Assembly (NCBI GenBank): GCA_016219765.1
Contig: JACRKM010000110.1
Span: forward strand, 1 to 6,526
Length of the DNA: 6,526 nucleotides
Source: Candidatus Woesearchaeota archaeon
GTDB lineage: Archaea > Nanobdellota > Nanobdellia > Woesearchaeales > UBA11576
Direction: 5' to 3'
In this document: piece after piece, positions 1 to 5,640 of the stretch
Numbering within the stretch: the first letter of the stretch is position 1
How the letters are laid out: each line of letters begins with the position of its first letter
Notes under the pieces: generated by a model
The model's database searches: none
Seen by the model: the letters and a program-made list of their open reading frames with translations, nothing else
What the model was told of the DNA's origin: nothing
Program-made: the position numbers and the translations under genes

Positions 1-201
1 GCAAAAGCGCTTATTAAGGCCAAACAAGTGCCGGCTTTAAAAACAGAAAAGCATTTAAATGTCGATAATCTCATCAAAAAACAGGCACTTCAAGGCGGTT
101 TTATCGTAGCTACCCAGGACAGGGCCTTAAAGAGTGCGCTTAAGGAAAATAATATACCGCTTATCGTTTTACGGCAGAAAAAGCATTTAAAGCTCCTATA
201 A
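1..201 (+). CDS. PIN-domain ribonuclease, Fcf1/COG1412-like (C-terminal part, 5' truncated)
   Basis: The frame is open from the first base of the window and ends at TAA 199-201, giving 66 residues of a C-terminus. Visible motifs are V-D-N (Asp22), followed by a helix, then the strand and loop FIVATQD (Asp40) and the closing PLIVLRQKKHL. The two Asp residues and the IVATxD strand are the hallmarks of the second half of a PIN domain, a Mg2+/Mn2+-dependent ribonuclease fold. In many archaea a PIN protein related to eukaryotic Fcf1/Utp24, a pre-rRNA processing nuclease, lies just upstream of rpoE1, and the position here matches. The catalytic N-terminal Asp lies outside the window, so activity cannot be judged. 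A VapC-type toxin is possible but less likely given this neighbourhood. The rpoE1 gene follows after 51 nt on the same strand. Confidence 0.8.
   Translation, partial: AKALIKAKQVPALKTEKHLNVDNLIKKQALQGGFIVATQDRALKSALKENNIPLIVLRQKKHLKLL
185..192 (+). promoter_or_regulatory. Possible TATA box for the rpoE1 operon
   Basis: The sequence ATTTAAAG lies behind an A-rich stretch (gcagaaaaagc) that could serve as a BRE. It sits at the end of the PIN gene, so a start about 25 nt downstream would give an rpoE1 leader of roughly 40 nt. A very similar A-rich plus TTTAAA string occurs inside the PIN coding sequence near 47-59, so the match may be codon composition. Weak call. Confidence 0.25.
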
Positions 202-252
202 GCCATAAGTTCGTTGTTGTAGGAGCAAAATCGACCGTTACGGGGTTTTTGC

Positions 253-870
253 ATGTTTTATCGGACAAGCATCTCTGATTATATCCGTGTTCCTCCAAAG
301 TTGTTTGGACTTCCAACCGAGCAGGCAGTTATCAATCGCGTCAAGAAGAAGTATGATGGTTTCATATCAAAGGATGTCGGTGTTGTGATTGATGTTGCGG
401 GAGTAACTGAAATCAGGGAAGGCAAAATCATTCCTGGTGACGGTGCATCTTATTTTGATTGTACATTTGAGCTTCTCACGTTCAAGCCCGAGATGCAGGA
501 AGTGGTATTGGGAAAGGTCCGTGACATCGCCGACTTTGGCGCATTCATGACGCTTGGCCCGATCGAGGGCATGATCCACGTCTCCCAGGCGATGGATGAT
601 TTTGTCTCATTTGCAAAAGAGAAGACGTTAACAGGGAAAGACTCAAAGCGAGTACTCAAAGTCGGCGACAAATGCCGCGCGCGAATTATCGCGATCAGCT
701 TCAAGGATGTCGCAAGCCCAAAGCTGGGTCTGACGATGCGTCAGGAATTCCTGGGCAGGCTTGAGTGGATCGATGAAGACAAAACAAATCCCAAAAAGGC
801 AGGAAAATCTGAAGAGGATTCAAACGCCGACAAAAAAGAAACAAAGAAAAAGGAAAAACCAAAGAAGTAA
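253..870 (+). CDS. rpoE1: DNA-directed RNA polymerase subunit E' (Rpo7/RpoE1)
   Basis: This 205-residue protein is the archaeal homologue of eukaryotic Rpb7. With Rpo4 it forms the polymerase stalk, which binds emerging RNA and helps open-complex formation. The N-terminus (MFYRTSISDYIRVPPKLFG) matches the family start and fixes the ATG. Residues 1-78 form the tip/RNP-like domain. Residues about 82-163 form an S1 OB-fold, seen as VVLGKVRDIADFGAFMTLGPIEGMIHVSQ, with the family signature GLTMRQEFLGRLEWI at 159-173. Residues about 176-205 are a Lys/Glu/Asp-rich tail, probably disordered, which makes the protein longer than the common 180-190 residues. There is no clear Shine-Dalgarno site, only a weak GGGG at 242-245. 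It is 42 nt upstream of spt4, as in many archaea. Confidence 0.96.
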   Translation: MFYRTSISDYIRVPPKLFGLPTEQAVINRVKKKYDGFISKDVGVVIDVAGVTEIREGKIIPGDGASYFDCTFELLTFKPEMQEVVLGKVRDIADFGAFMTLGPIEGMIHVSQAMDDFVSFAKEKTLTGKDSKRVLKVGDKCRARIIAISFKDVASPKLGLTMRQEFLGRLEWIDEDKTNPKKAGKSEEDSNADKKETKKKEKPKK

Positions 871-901
871 TCGTTTGAAGTATACTGTGTAAAATAATAT
901 T

Positions 902-907
902 GGTGAT
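902..907 (+). promoter_or_regulatory. Shine-Dalgarno site of spt4
   Basis: GGTGAT lies 5 nt before the ATG at 913 and is complementary to the 3' end of archaeal 16S rRNA (anti-SD ATCACC). It supports translation of spt4 from within a polycistronic message. Confidence 0.7.
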
Positions 908-912
908 TCATC

Positions 913-1101
913 ATGTCAAAGAAGAAAGTGTGCAAGAACTGCAAGATGTTTGTTGAAGGATCCGAATGCCCAAACTGCAAGGATAATAAGTTTACGAATA
1001 CCTGGCAGGGAAGGATCTTCATTGCAAGTCCTGAAAAATCTCATATTGCGAAAAAGATCGGCGTGACTGTTAAGGGTGAGTACGCTATCAAGTGCCGATG
1101 A
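913..1101 (+). CDS. spt4: Transcription elongation factor Spt4 (RpoE2/RpoE'')
   Basis: This 62-residue protein is a small zinc protein that pairs with the NGN domain of Spt5 and supports RNA polymerase processivity. The zinc site is seen as C7-x2-C10 and C19-x2-C22. The rest is the short family beta fold, with NTWQGRIFIASPEKSHIAKKIG and the typical ending GEYAIKCR. The length is normal for archaeal Spt4. The start is fixed by the GGTGAT site 5 nt upstream. It lies between rpoE1 (42 nt upstream) and rps24e (37 nt downstream). In many archaea a DUF359 gene (GTP-dependent dephospho-CoA kinase) sits between spt4 and rps24e, but here there is no room for one. Confidence 0.96.
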   Translation: MSKKKVCKNCKMFVEGSECPNCKDNKFTNTWQGRIFIASPEKSHIAKKIGVTVKGEYAIKCR

Positions 1102-1126
1102 TAATAGCACAGGGCAAAGAAGCGCT

Positions 1127-1132
1127 GAGGGA
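1127..1132 (+). promoter_or_regulatory. Shine-Dalgarno site deciding the rps24e start
   Basis: GAGGGA lies 6 nt before the ATG at 1139. The reading frame is open further upstream to an ATG at 1076 inside spt4. The SD site and the family N-terminus (MELKVEKER) show that 1139 is the real start. Confidence 0.7.
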
Positions 1133-1138
1133 ATTATA

Positions 1139-1438
1139 ATGGAACTCAAAGTTGAAAAAGAAAGGCTCACGCCATTGCTTGCGCGTAAGCGCATCACTGC
1201 GCATTTGTCATTTCAGGGAAAGACTCCATCGCGAAAAGAGCTTCGTGACGTGATCGCGCAAAAGCTCAAGGTGGAAAAGGATCTTACCATCGTCAAGCAC
1301 ATTTACACAAAATTCGGTTCGCAGGATGCACGCGTCATAGCGCACATTTACGCAAGTCCTGCGGAGCTCAACCGCATCGAGAACAAGCAGCTCATCAAGA
1401 AGCACACTGATGCTCCTGCAGAAGAGAAGAAAGCATAA
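1139..1438 (+). CDS. rps24e: Small ribosomal subunit protein S24e
   Basis: This 99-residue protein belongs to a 30S ribosomal protein family shared by archaea and eukaryotes. The visible S24e pattern is MELKVEKERLTPLLARKRI, followed by ITAHLSFQGKTPSRKELRDVIAQKL, where the TPSR(K)E(L)R segment is the most recognisable part of the family. Next comes a basic strand region, DLTIVKHIYTKFGSQDARVIAHIYAS. The C-terminus is charged and probably flexible (KKHTDAPAEEKKA). Length is typical. A longer frame starting at 1076 is rejected because the extra 21 residues overlap spt4 and do not resemble the family. It is 37 nt after spt4 and 20 nt before rps27ae, the usual archaeal order. Confidence 0.96.
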   Translation: MELKVEKERLTPLLARKRITAHLSFQGKTPSRKELRDVIAQKLKVEKDLTIVKHIYTKFGSQDARVIAHIYASPAELNRIENKQLIKKHTDAPAEEKKA

Positions 1439-1449
1439 ATACATACTTC

Positions 1450-1453
1450 GGTG
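1450..1453 (+). promoter_or_regulatory. Shine-Dalgarno site of rps27ae
   Basis: GGTG lies 5 nt before the ATG at 1459, at the same spacing as the spt4 site, and is a partial match to the archaeal anti-SD. It lies in the 20-nt gap after rps24e. Confidence 0.5.
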
Positions 1454-1458
1454 TTATC

Positions 1459-1659
1459 ATGGCTGAAAAGAAGGGCGCGGCGCCAAAGAAAGCAAAGAAA
1501 ACAAGTAAAAAGTATAAGGCATATCAGGTTTCTGGCAATTCATTGACGCGCAAGAACCGTTTCTGCCCAAAGTGCGGGACTGGAGTCTTCATGGCAAGCC
1601 ACAGGGACCGCAACACGTGTGGACTGTGTGGCTATATGGAGAAGAAAAAAGGCCAGTGA
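1459..1659 (+). CDS. rps27ae: Small ribosomal subunit protein S27ae
   Basis: This 66-residue zinc-ribbon ribosomal protein is the archaeal form of the S27a moiety that eukaryotes make fused to ubiquitin; no ubiquitin-like domain is present here. Residues 1-18 are very Lys/Ala-rich and likely contact rRNA. The zinc ribbon is C36-P-K-C39 and C54-G-L-C57, with the family strings RFCPKCGTGVFMASHRDR and TCGLCGYME. It is the last gene of the operon on this strand. In many archaea kae1/bud32 follow, but here a convergent membrane-protein gene comes next. Confidence 0.96.
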   Translation: MAEKKGAAPKKAKKTSKKYKAYQVSGNSLTRKNRFCPKCGTGVFMASHRDRNTCGLCGYMEKKKGQ

Positions 1660-1715
1660 CTGTTGTTCTTTCTGCTTGCTTACTCTTATTCTCTCTTCCC
1701 GTTCTCATTCACTCT
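1660..1715 (+). terminator. Pyrimidine-rich terminator region after rps27ae
   Basis: Directly after the rps27ae stop, the + strand is strongly T/C-rich with several short T runs (gttgttctttctgcttgc, then ctcttattctctcttcccg). Archaeal polymerase terminates at T-rich stretches without needing a hairpin. The position between convergent genes supports this reading, but no long T tract is present. Confidence 0.4.
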
Positions 1716-1752
1716 AATCTGTGCATTGGAAACAAGATAAAGCTGAGGCGAT

Positions 1753-1757
1753 AAAAA
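1753..1757 (-). terminator. Oligo-T terminator of the MgtC-like gene
   Basis: On the - strand a TTTTT run lies 2 nt after the TAA stop (1760-1762) of the membrane-protein gene, within the convergent gap. This fits an archaeal oligo-T terminator, though five T residues is short. Confidence 0.35.
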
Positions 1758-1759
1758 GA

Positions 1760-3091
1760 TTAAACCAGAATTGCTGTAATAATTCCAACGGCAAGAACAA
1801 TGGAGAAGACGGTTGCGACCACGCGGCCGAACTTTTTTGCGCCCAGGAAGTACGCAAGCACGCCTTTCACGGCGGTGTTTGTTGACACCGCGATCACAAT
1901 AGCGATGACTGCCGACTTTGTTGTCATGTCGCCTGCTGCTGCAAGGTTCGCAACTGAGAGCGTTATAGCGTCAACATCGGCAAGCCCTGAGATGAAACTT
2001 GCCGCAAATATTCCCGTAGTGCCAAAAAGAATTTGCCCTAGCTTAGAGATAACAAGGACCACGACAAAGAAGAGTGCGAACTTAATTGCAGGGATAAGCG
2101 CAAAGGGACTGTCTAGCTCAACTGTTTTTTTGTGTTCTTTGGTTTGTTTACGATAAATAACAAATGCTGCTATAAATCCAGTAATTCCCATCATTAAGAT
2201 AGGGATTACAACCGACTTAAAGAGCGCAGGATTCACTACAAGAACTTCAAAAAGCACGCGAAAGAACATAATAGAGCACGCGACCACAACCGCAAGGACA
2301 AAGGGGTAGACAAGGGCAGGCACCCTTTTTGACTCAGCCGTAAATGCTGTTGTGACTGCGGTGCTTGACGTGATCCCGCCCAAGAGGCCAGTCATTCCGA
2401 TGCCTTTTTCTGCACCGATGAGTTTACTCAAGATATATCCAACAAAACTGATACCTGAGATGAAGACAACCATGAGCCAGATCTTGTACGGATTGAACAC
2501 ATTGAGTTTTGAGAGAACATCAACCGGAATTGACGGTACCGCTTCAACGAGTTTTGCAATAATGGGAACATCCAGAGGAGAGTATTTGTAGTTCGGAAGA
2601 AAAGGCAATATGACAAGCGAGATGACAGCAAACTCGAGTCCAGCAAAGATTTCGGCCTTCTCGATGCGTTTTGCAATTGCGTGCAGTTCAGGACGCAATG
2701 CGAGCAATACAGCAATGAAAACCGTGACGACTACTGCAAAGTCTCGAAATCCGACCATGACCATCATTCCAATGATAAATGCAAGAATCGCGGTGACTTC
2801 GGTTGTTGCGCCTGCTTTTTTTTGTACATATGCAAACATGGCGTAAGAGGCGATTGCAAGGAGCGTAAATCCAAAGAACGCGATGTAGATGAATGTGTAG
2901 GATGAAAAAAAAGTTGTAGATAGGTATCCAACGAGCGCCCCAAGCATGGTAATAAAGACGAAGGTGCGCAAGCCAGCAAAATCACCTGTCTTGCCACGCT
3001 GCTGCTCAACCTCCCGCTCCAGGCCTATGATTGCGCCAAGCGCTATGGCGATAAGAAAATCAGCAAATACCTTCCAATCAAGTGTGACCAC
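1760..3091 (-). CDS. MgtC/SapB-DUF4010 family integral membrane protein
   Basis: This 443-residue, highly hydrophobic protein has about a dozen predicted membrane segments. Residues about 8-135 form the MgtC/SapB-like domain, with the signature IIGLERE (21-27), the loop AGLRTF (39-44) and TTEVTAIL (96-103). From about residue 150 the DUF4010 domain follows, with conserved strings NPYKIWLMVVFISGISF (200-216), GLLGGITSSTAVTTAF (235-250), GLADVDAITLS (369-379) and STNTAVKG (403-410). The polar residues inside these segments suggest a transport or channel-like role. Bacterial MgtC is tied to Mg2+ and virulence physiology, but the substrate of the DUF4010 branch is not established, so none is assigned. 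The start is GTG at 3091, supported by GAGGG 6 nt upstream. The leader carries tandem repeats and a hairpin. Confidence 0.9.
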   Translation of the reverse strand: MVTLDWKVFADFLIAIALGAIIGLEREVEQQRGKTGDFAGLRTFVFITMLGALVGYLSTTFFSSYTFIYIAFFGFTLLAIASYAMFAYVQKKAGATTEVTAILAFIIGMMVMVGFRDFAVVVTVFIAVLLALRPELHAIAKRIEKAEIFAGLEFAVISLVILPFLPNYKYSPLDVPIIAKLVEAVPSIPVDVLSKLNVFNPYKIWLMVVFISGISFVGYILSKLIGAEKGIGMTGLLGGITSSTAVTTAFTAESKRVPALVYPFVLAVVVACSIMFFRVLFEVLVVNPALFKSVVIPILMMGITGFIAAFVIYRKQTKEHKKTVELDSPFALIPAIKFALFFVVVLVISKLGQILFGTTGIFAASFISGLADVDAITLSVANLAAAGDMTTKSAVIAIVIAVSTNTAVKGVLAYFLGAKKFGRVVATVFSIVLAVGIITAILV

Positions 3092-3097
3092 GAAAAG

Positions 3098-3102
3098 CCC
3101 TC
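3098..3102 (-). promoter_or_regulatory. Shine-Dalgarno site deciding a GTG start
   Basis: On the - strand GAGGG lies 6 nt before the GTG at 3089-3091. It supports this non-ATG start, which also places the first membrane helix and the IIGLERE motif at the usual distance from the N-terminus. Confidence 0.7.
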
Positions 3103-3121
3103 TTTTTGACAGGCGTTATGC

Positions 3122-3149
3122 GTTCGCCCACAAGTGTTCGTCCACAAGT
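3122..3149. repeat. Two tandem copies of a 14-bp repeat in the MgtC-like gene leader
   Basis: GTTCGCCCACAAGT (3122-3135) is followed at once by GTTCGTCCACAAGT (3136-3149). The copies are identical except at position 6 (C/T). They lie between the - strand TATA box and the GTG start, so they would be transcribed in the 5' leader or could be a DNA operator. No further copy was seen in the window. Confidence 0.75.
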
Positions 3150-3151
3150 AT

Positions 3152-3169
3152 CTGCGGACTTTGAACCGC
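3152..3169. repeat. Small inverted repeat (hairpin) beside the tandem repeats
   Basis: TGCGG (3152-3156) and CCGCA (3165-3169) form a 5-bp stem with an 8-nt loop. On the - strand the hairpin would sit at or near the 5' end of the MgtC-like mRNA leader. The stem is short, so chance is possible. Confidence 0.35.
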
Positions 3170-3195
3170 ATACGAGATATTTCATCGCAATTGAC

Positions 3196-3203
3196 TATAT
3201 AAA
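3196..3203 (-). promoter_or_regulatory. TATA box for the MgtC-like gene (also readable on the + strand)
   Basis: On the - strand this is TTTATATA, a near-ideal archaeal TATA box, preceded by AGAACC as a poor BRE. A start about 26 nt downstream (near 3173) would give a leader of about 80 nt containing the hairpin, the tandem repeats and the SD site. Read on the + strand it is TATATAAA, but that would leave about 130 nt to the nuclease gene, which has its own better-placed box. Confidence 0.5.
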
Positions 3204-3247
3204 GGTTCTGGTGGCTGCTCTTATAAAAAATGACGGTGGCAAATGGC

Positions 3248-3279
3248 ACCGGCATGTCAAAATTTTCTACAGCGCCGGT
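3248..3279. repeat. Inverted repeat ACCGGC/GCCGGT between divergent promoters
   Basis: ACCGGC (3248-3253) and GCCGGT (3274-3279) are perfect 6-bp inverted arms separated by 20 nt. They lie between the two divergent TATA boxes. They could be a DNA-binding site or part of a structured RNA; no T run or known RNA motif follows. No gene was recognised between 3092 and 3357. Confidence 0.3.
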
Positions 3280-3318
3280 AGCTGCCTCGTTTACGCAACC
3301 CGTATTGCTGAGAAAGTG

Positions 3319-3333
3319 CAAAAACTTTAAAAC
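3319..3333 (+). promoter_or_regulatory. BRE/TATA promoter of the nuclease gene, near-leaderless
   Basis: CAAAAA (3319-3324, BRE-like) is followed by CTTTAAAAC (3325-3333, TATA box). A start 25-26 nt downstream of the box centre falls near 3354, only a few bases before the ATG at 3358. No Shine-Dalgarno site precedes that ATG. Together these point to a leaderless or almost leaderless mRNA. Confidence 0.6.
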
Positions 3334-3357
3334 TACCAGAGCAAATCGGCAGATACT

Positions 3358-4845
3358 ATGGCAGACCTCAAGAAACTTTTTGAGCGTTGCATGGATGGCG
3401 ATCGGTCACTTGCGATTCATGCGCGCGATGTGTACACATATACAAAATCTCCTTTCATGGTTTTCTGCAGCCATTTTGCCGAAGCAAAAGAACGGGATCC
3501 TAAAAACGAGTACCAGGAACTCCTCTTTGAGCGCGGGTACTTGCACGAAGACAAGATCGTCAAGCAGAAGTATCCTGGATTCGTTGGGCTGGTCTACGCA
3601 GACGACGTTGATGGGTTCAAGCGTGCTCTTTCGCTGATGGATGACGGAACCAGGGCAATTCATAATGCGCCGTTGTTTTTTTTGCCTGATGGGATCGTAG
3701 GAAAAATCGACGTGCTCGTGCGGCAGAGTTCGCGCCAGTCGGTGTTTGGACCGTACCATTACACGGTGAAGGAGATCAAGCTTGCAAAGAATATCAGGGA
3801 ACATCACATTCTTCAGGCGGCGTTTTACAACTTTCTTCTAGGAAAAATCCAAGGGATGCTGCCTGAGAAGTTTGCAGTGATTAACCGTGACGGTGAAGAG
3901 TTTGAATTTGAGTATGCGCAATATCACGAAAAATTACAGCGGGCGATGAGTGAAGTGCGTGAAATCCTGAATGGAAAAGAAGTCGCTCCCACGTATGGCG
4001 AGGGATACTGGCCGTGGGAATCATATACGAACAGGCTCGCTGTCGAGCGTGATGATGTATCGCTTGTCGCAGGCGTTGGCGGTAGGACAAAACTGCAGTT
4101 AAACGAAAGAGGAATTCTCACCGTGCATAATTTAGCCGATGCCTCATTTGGATCTTTGGAGAAGATCGATGGTGTGGGTCCGCAGAAGGCAAAGCAATTT
4201 CGCAACAGCGCTCTTGCATTGGTGAGAAATACGCCAGTTATCATCAACAGGAAAGCGCTTGCTTTCCCGAAAAAAAGGTTGGAGTTGTTTTTGGACTTTG
4301 AGGGGACGGATCAGTCCCTCAACGAAGCGTTTGGCAGCGAGCTTGAATTTGATCAGATCGACTACCTGATTGGCCTGCTAGTATGCAAAGGTGACGCATG
4401 CGAGTACCGTTCATTCGTCGCGCACAGAATCGGCGAAGAAAGAAAGATGTTCGAAGAATTTTGTGCGTTCATGCGGGCGCAGCGCGGCTTCGTGCTATAT
4501 CATTGGGGATCTTATGAACGGACTGCACTTGCCAAGCTTGCTGCACGATACGGCATGGATCCTAAACTTCGTACTCGAATCGAAGACAACATGATTGATC
4601 TTAATAAGCTGTCAAAGAAGGCTGTTGCGTTTCCAACGTATGGCAATGGTTTGAAGGACATTGCTAAGTGGCTTGAGTTCTCGTGGAGGCGCCCGGAAGT
4701 CACAGCGATGGAGTCGATCGCGTACTATCTTGAGTATATAGAAAATCCCACAAAAAACAAAGAAAAGATACAGAGAATTATTGATTATAATGAAGATGAT
4801 GTGAGAGCGACAAAGCACGTGAAGGATTTCTTGGCAAAGATCTAG
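3358..4845 (+). CDS. RecB-like nuclease with RNase H-like domain (TM0106-family type)
   Basis: This 495-residue protein has three recognisable parts. Residues about 20-205 resemble a RecB/Cas4-like PD-(D/E)XK nuclease: GKIDVL (Asp118), KEIK (Glu139, Lys141) and a helix HILQAAFY (Gln153). Residues about 233-292 look like a helix-hairpin-helix DNA-binding module, ending in LEKIDGVGPQKAKQF. Residues about 307-495 resemble the RNase_H_2/DEDD exonuclease fold, with LFLDFEG (Asp313, Glu315), VLYHWGSYE (379-387) and IDYNEDDVRAT (475-485, Asp480/481). This order is that of TM0106-family nucleases, inferred to cut or degrade DNA or RNA; the substrate is unknown. Cys37 fits the N-terminal iron-sulfur ligand of the family, but the expected C-terminal cysteine cluster near 213-223 reads YGEGYWPWESY, without Cys. 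No cas genes are nearby. Confidence 0.82.
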   Translation: MADLKKLFERCMDGDRSLAIHARDVYTYTKSPFMVFCSHFAEAKERDPKNEYQELLFERGYLHEDKIVKQKYPGFVGLVYADDVDGFKRALSLMDDGTRAIHNAPLFFLPDGIVGKIDVLVRQSSRQSVFGPYHYTVKEIKLAKNIREHHILQAAFYNFLLGKIQGMLPEKFAVINRDGEEFEFEYAQYHEKLQRAMSEVREILNGKEVAPTYGEGYWPWESYTNRLAVERDDVSLVAGVGGRTKLQLNERGILTVHNLADASFGSLEKIDGVGPQKAKQFRNSALALVRNTPVIINRKALAFPKKRLELFLDFEGTDQSLNEAFGSELEFDQIDYLIGLLVCKGDACEYRSFVAHRIGEERKMFEEFCAFMRAQRGFVLYHWGSYERTALAKLAARYGMDPKLRTRIEDNMIDLNKLSKKAVAFPTYGNGLKDIAKWLEFSWRRPEVTAMESIAYYLEYIENPTKNKEKIQRIIDYNEDDVRATKHVKDFLAKI

Positions 4846-4855
4846 AAGCGAACTC

Positions 4856-4861
4856 AAAAAA
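4856..4861 (-). terminator. Oligo-T terminator of the HAD phosphatase gene
   Basis: On the - strand, about 50 nt beyond the HAD stop codon, the sequence reads GTTTTCTCTTTTTTGAG, with a run of six T residues at 4856-4861. It lies in the 68-nt gap between convergent genes and fits an archaeal oligo-T terminator. For the + strand nuclease gene, the T-rich stretch ggtttatttctatc (about 4871-4884) may play the same role. Confidence 0.45.
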
Positions 4862-4913
4862 GAGAAAACGATGGTTTATTTCTATCATCAATAACTCTTT
4901 ATGAGAAGATTTA

Positions 4914-5588
4914 TCAGCCGCGCTTTAGTGCTGAGAGGATGTCCAATAACTCGTCAAGTTTGTTAATCTCAAACTCTGCACCGCTGTGCATTGGAGGATT
5001 GGTGCTTCCGTACCGTGCGAAGCAAGCGTGCATGCCAAGTGCGTGTGCGCCAGCGATATCTTTCTCGATCGAATCTCCCACCATCAGGCATTCAGAGGCC
5101 TTGACTCCAAGTTCCGCAATCGCTTTCTGGAACGGAAGCGGATGGGGTTTGGTTGTTTTGGTGTCGTCGAAAGTGACGACGACATCGAATGCCCTGTCAA
5201 ATTTCATGTACACGAGTCTCGTCCACGCCTTGAGCGAAGGCGCATCTGTGACGACGCCAAGCTTGTAGCCCTGCTGTCGTAAAGCGTACAAGACTTCTTG
5301 CGCCTTTGGATAGCTTTCAACGCTGCGCGCCTTTCTGTACGCGACTATTCCTTGTGCAAGGATGCGATCATCGTGCAAGCCATAGGATTTGAGAAGTTCC
5401 TGAAAGATAAGTTTGTACTCCATGCCGTATTTCTTGTAAAGTTCGTAAATGCTGTTGAGGACCTCGTCGGGCACTCGCTTGAGCCCTGCTGTGCACATTG
5501 CATCGACTGCAGGGCGCAGGCAGCGTTCCTTCATGGCAAGAAAATCCACAAGCGTATTGTCGATATCGAAAATTACTGCCTTGATCAT
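4914..5588 (-). CDS. HAD-superfamily phosphatase, subfamily IA (COG1011-like)
   Basis: This 224-residue cytosolic protein has all four HAD motifs. Motif I is FDIDNT with the nucleophile Asp8 and acid/base Asp10. Motif II is VVTDA with Thr114. Motif III is TKPHPLPF with Lys147. Motif IV is MVGDSIEKDIAGA with Asp172 and Asp177. Residues about 16-90 form the helical C1 cap of subfamily I. The protein should hydrolyse a small phosphorylated metabolite with Mg2+ through an aspartyl-phosphate. Archaeal relatives are often named glyceraldehyde-3-phosphate phosphatase, but the substrate cannot be read from sequence; phosphoglycolate-type substrates are also possible. The ATG is supported by GGAG 6 nt upstream. 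It is 67 nt downstream of the lipoprotein gene on the same strand, separated by two 13-bp repeats. Confidence 0.92.
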   Translation of the reverse strand: MIKAVIFDIDNTLVDFLAMKERCLRPAVDAMCTAGLKRVPDEVLNSIYELYKKYGMEYKLIFQELLKSYGLHDDRILAQGIVAYRKARSVESYPKAQEVLYALRQQGYKLGVVTDAPSLKAWTRLVYMKFDRAFDVVVTFDDTKTTKPHPLPFQKAIAELGVKASECLMVGDSIEKDIAGAHALGMHACFARYGSTNPPMHSGAEFEINKLDELLDILSALKRG

Positions 5589-5589
5589 G

Positions 5590-5598
5590 CTCTACTCC
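5590..5598 (-). promoter_or_regulatory. Shine-Dalgarno site of the HAD gene
   Basis: On the - strand GGAGTAGAG precedes the ATG at 5588, with the GGAG core at 5595-5598, 6 nt from the start codon. It supports the chosen start. Confidence 0.5.
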
Positions 5599-5626
5599 AT
5601 ACATCCAATAGCACATACATCCAATA
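5598..5626. repeat. Pair of 13-bp direct repeats upstream of the HAD gene
   Basis: CATACATCCAATA occurs at 5598-5610 and again, identically, at 5614-5626, a period of 16 bp. The pair fills the space between a weak - strand TATA-like TTTTAGTT (5626-5633) and the HAD start. A repressor bound here would cover the expected transcription start. Local duplication by slippage is the plain alternative. Confidence 0.65.
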
Positions 5627-5640
5627 ACTAAAACCAAGAC

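Noticed and set aside
1076..1138. N-terminal extension of S24e by 21 residues
   Set aside because: It overlaps the spt4 end, is unlike S24e N-termini, and a GAGGGA site places the start at 1139.
1572..1754. 60-residue + strand frame running past rps27ae
   Set aside because: It is an out-of-frame shadow of rps27ae, and its extension covers the T/C-rich terminator region.
3226..3311. C/D box small RNA in the intergenic region
   Set aside because: A CTGA is present near 3308-3311, but the upstream match to the C box (atgacgg) is poor and no internal C'/D' pair is visible.
3106..3330. 74-residue + strand open frame in the divergent intergenic region
   Set aside because: It overlaps both proposed promoters, has no SD site or TATA box before its ATG, and its sequence resembles no family I know. 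The - strand frame at 3043-3321 is also open over the same bases, so neither stands out as coding.
3358..4845. CRISPR-associated Cas4-like role for the nuclease
   Set aside because: There is no repeat array or cas gene in the window, and the fused RNase H-like domain points to the TM0106 type rather than Cas4.
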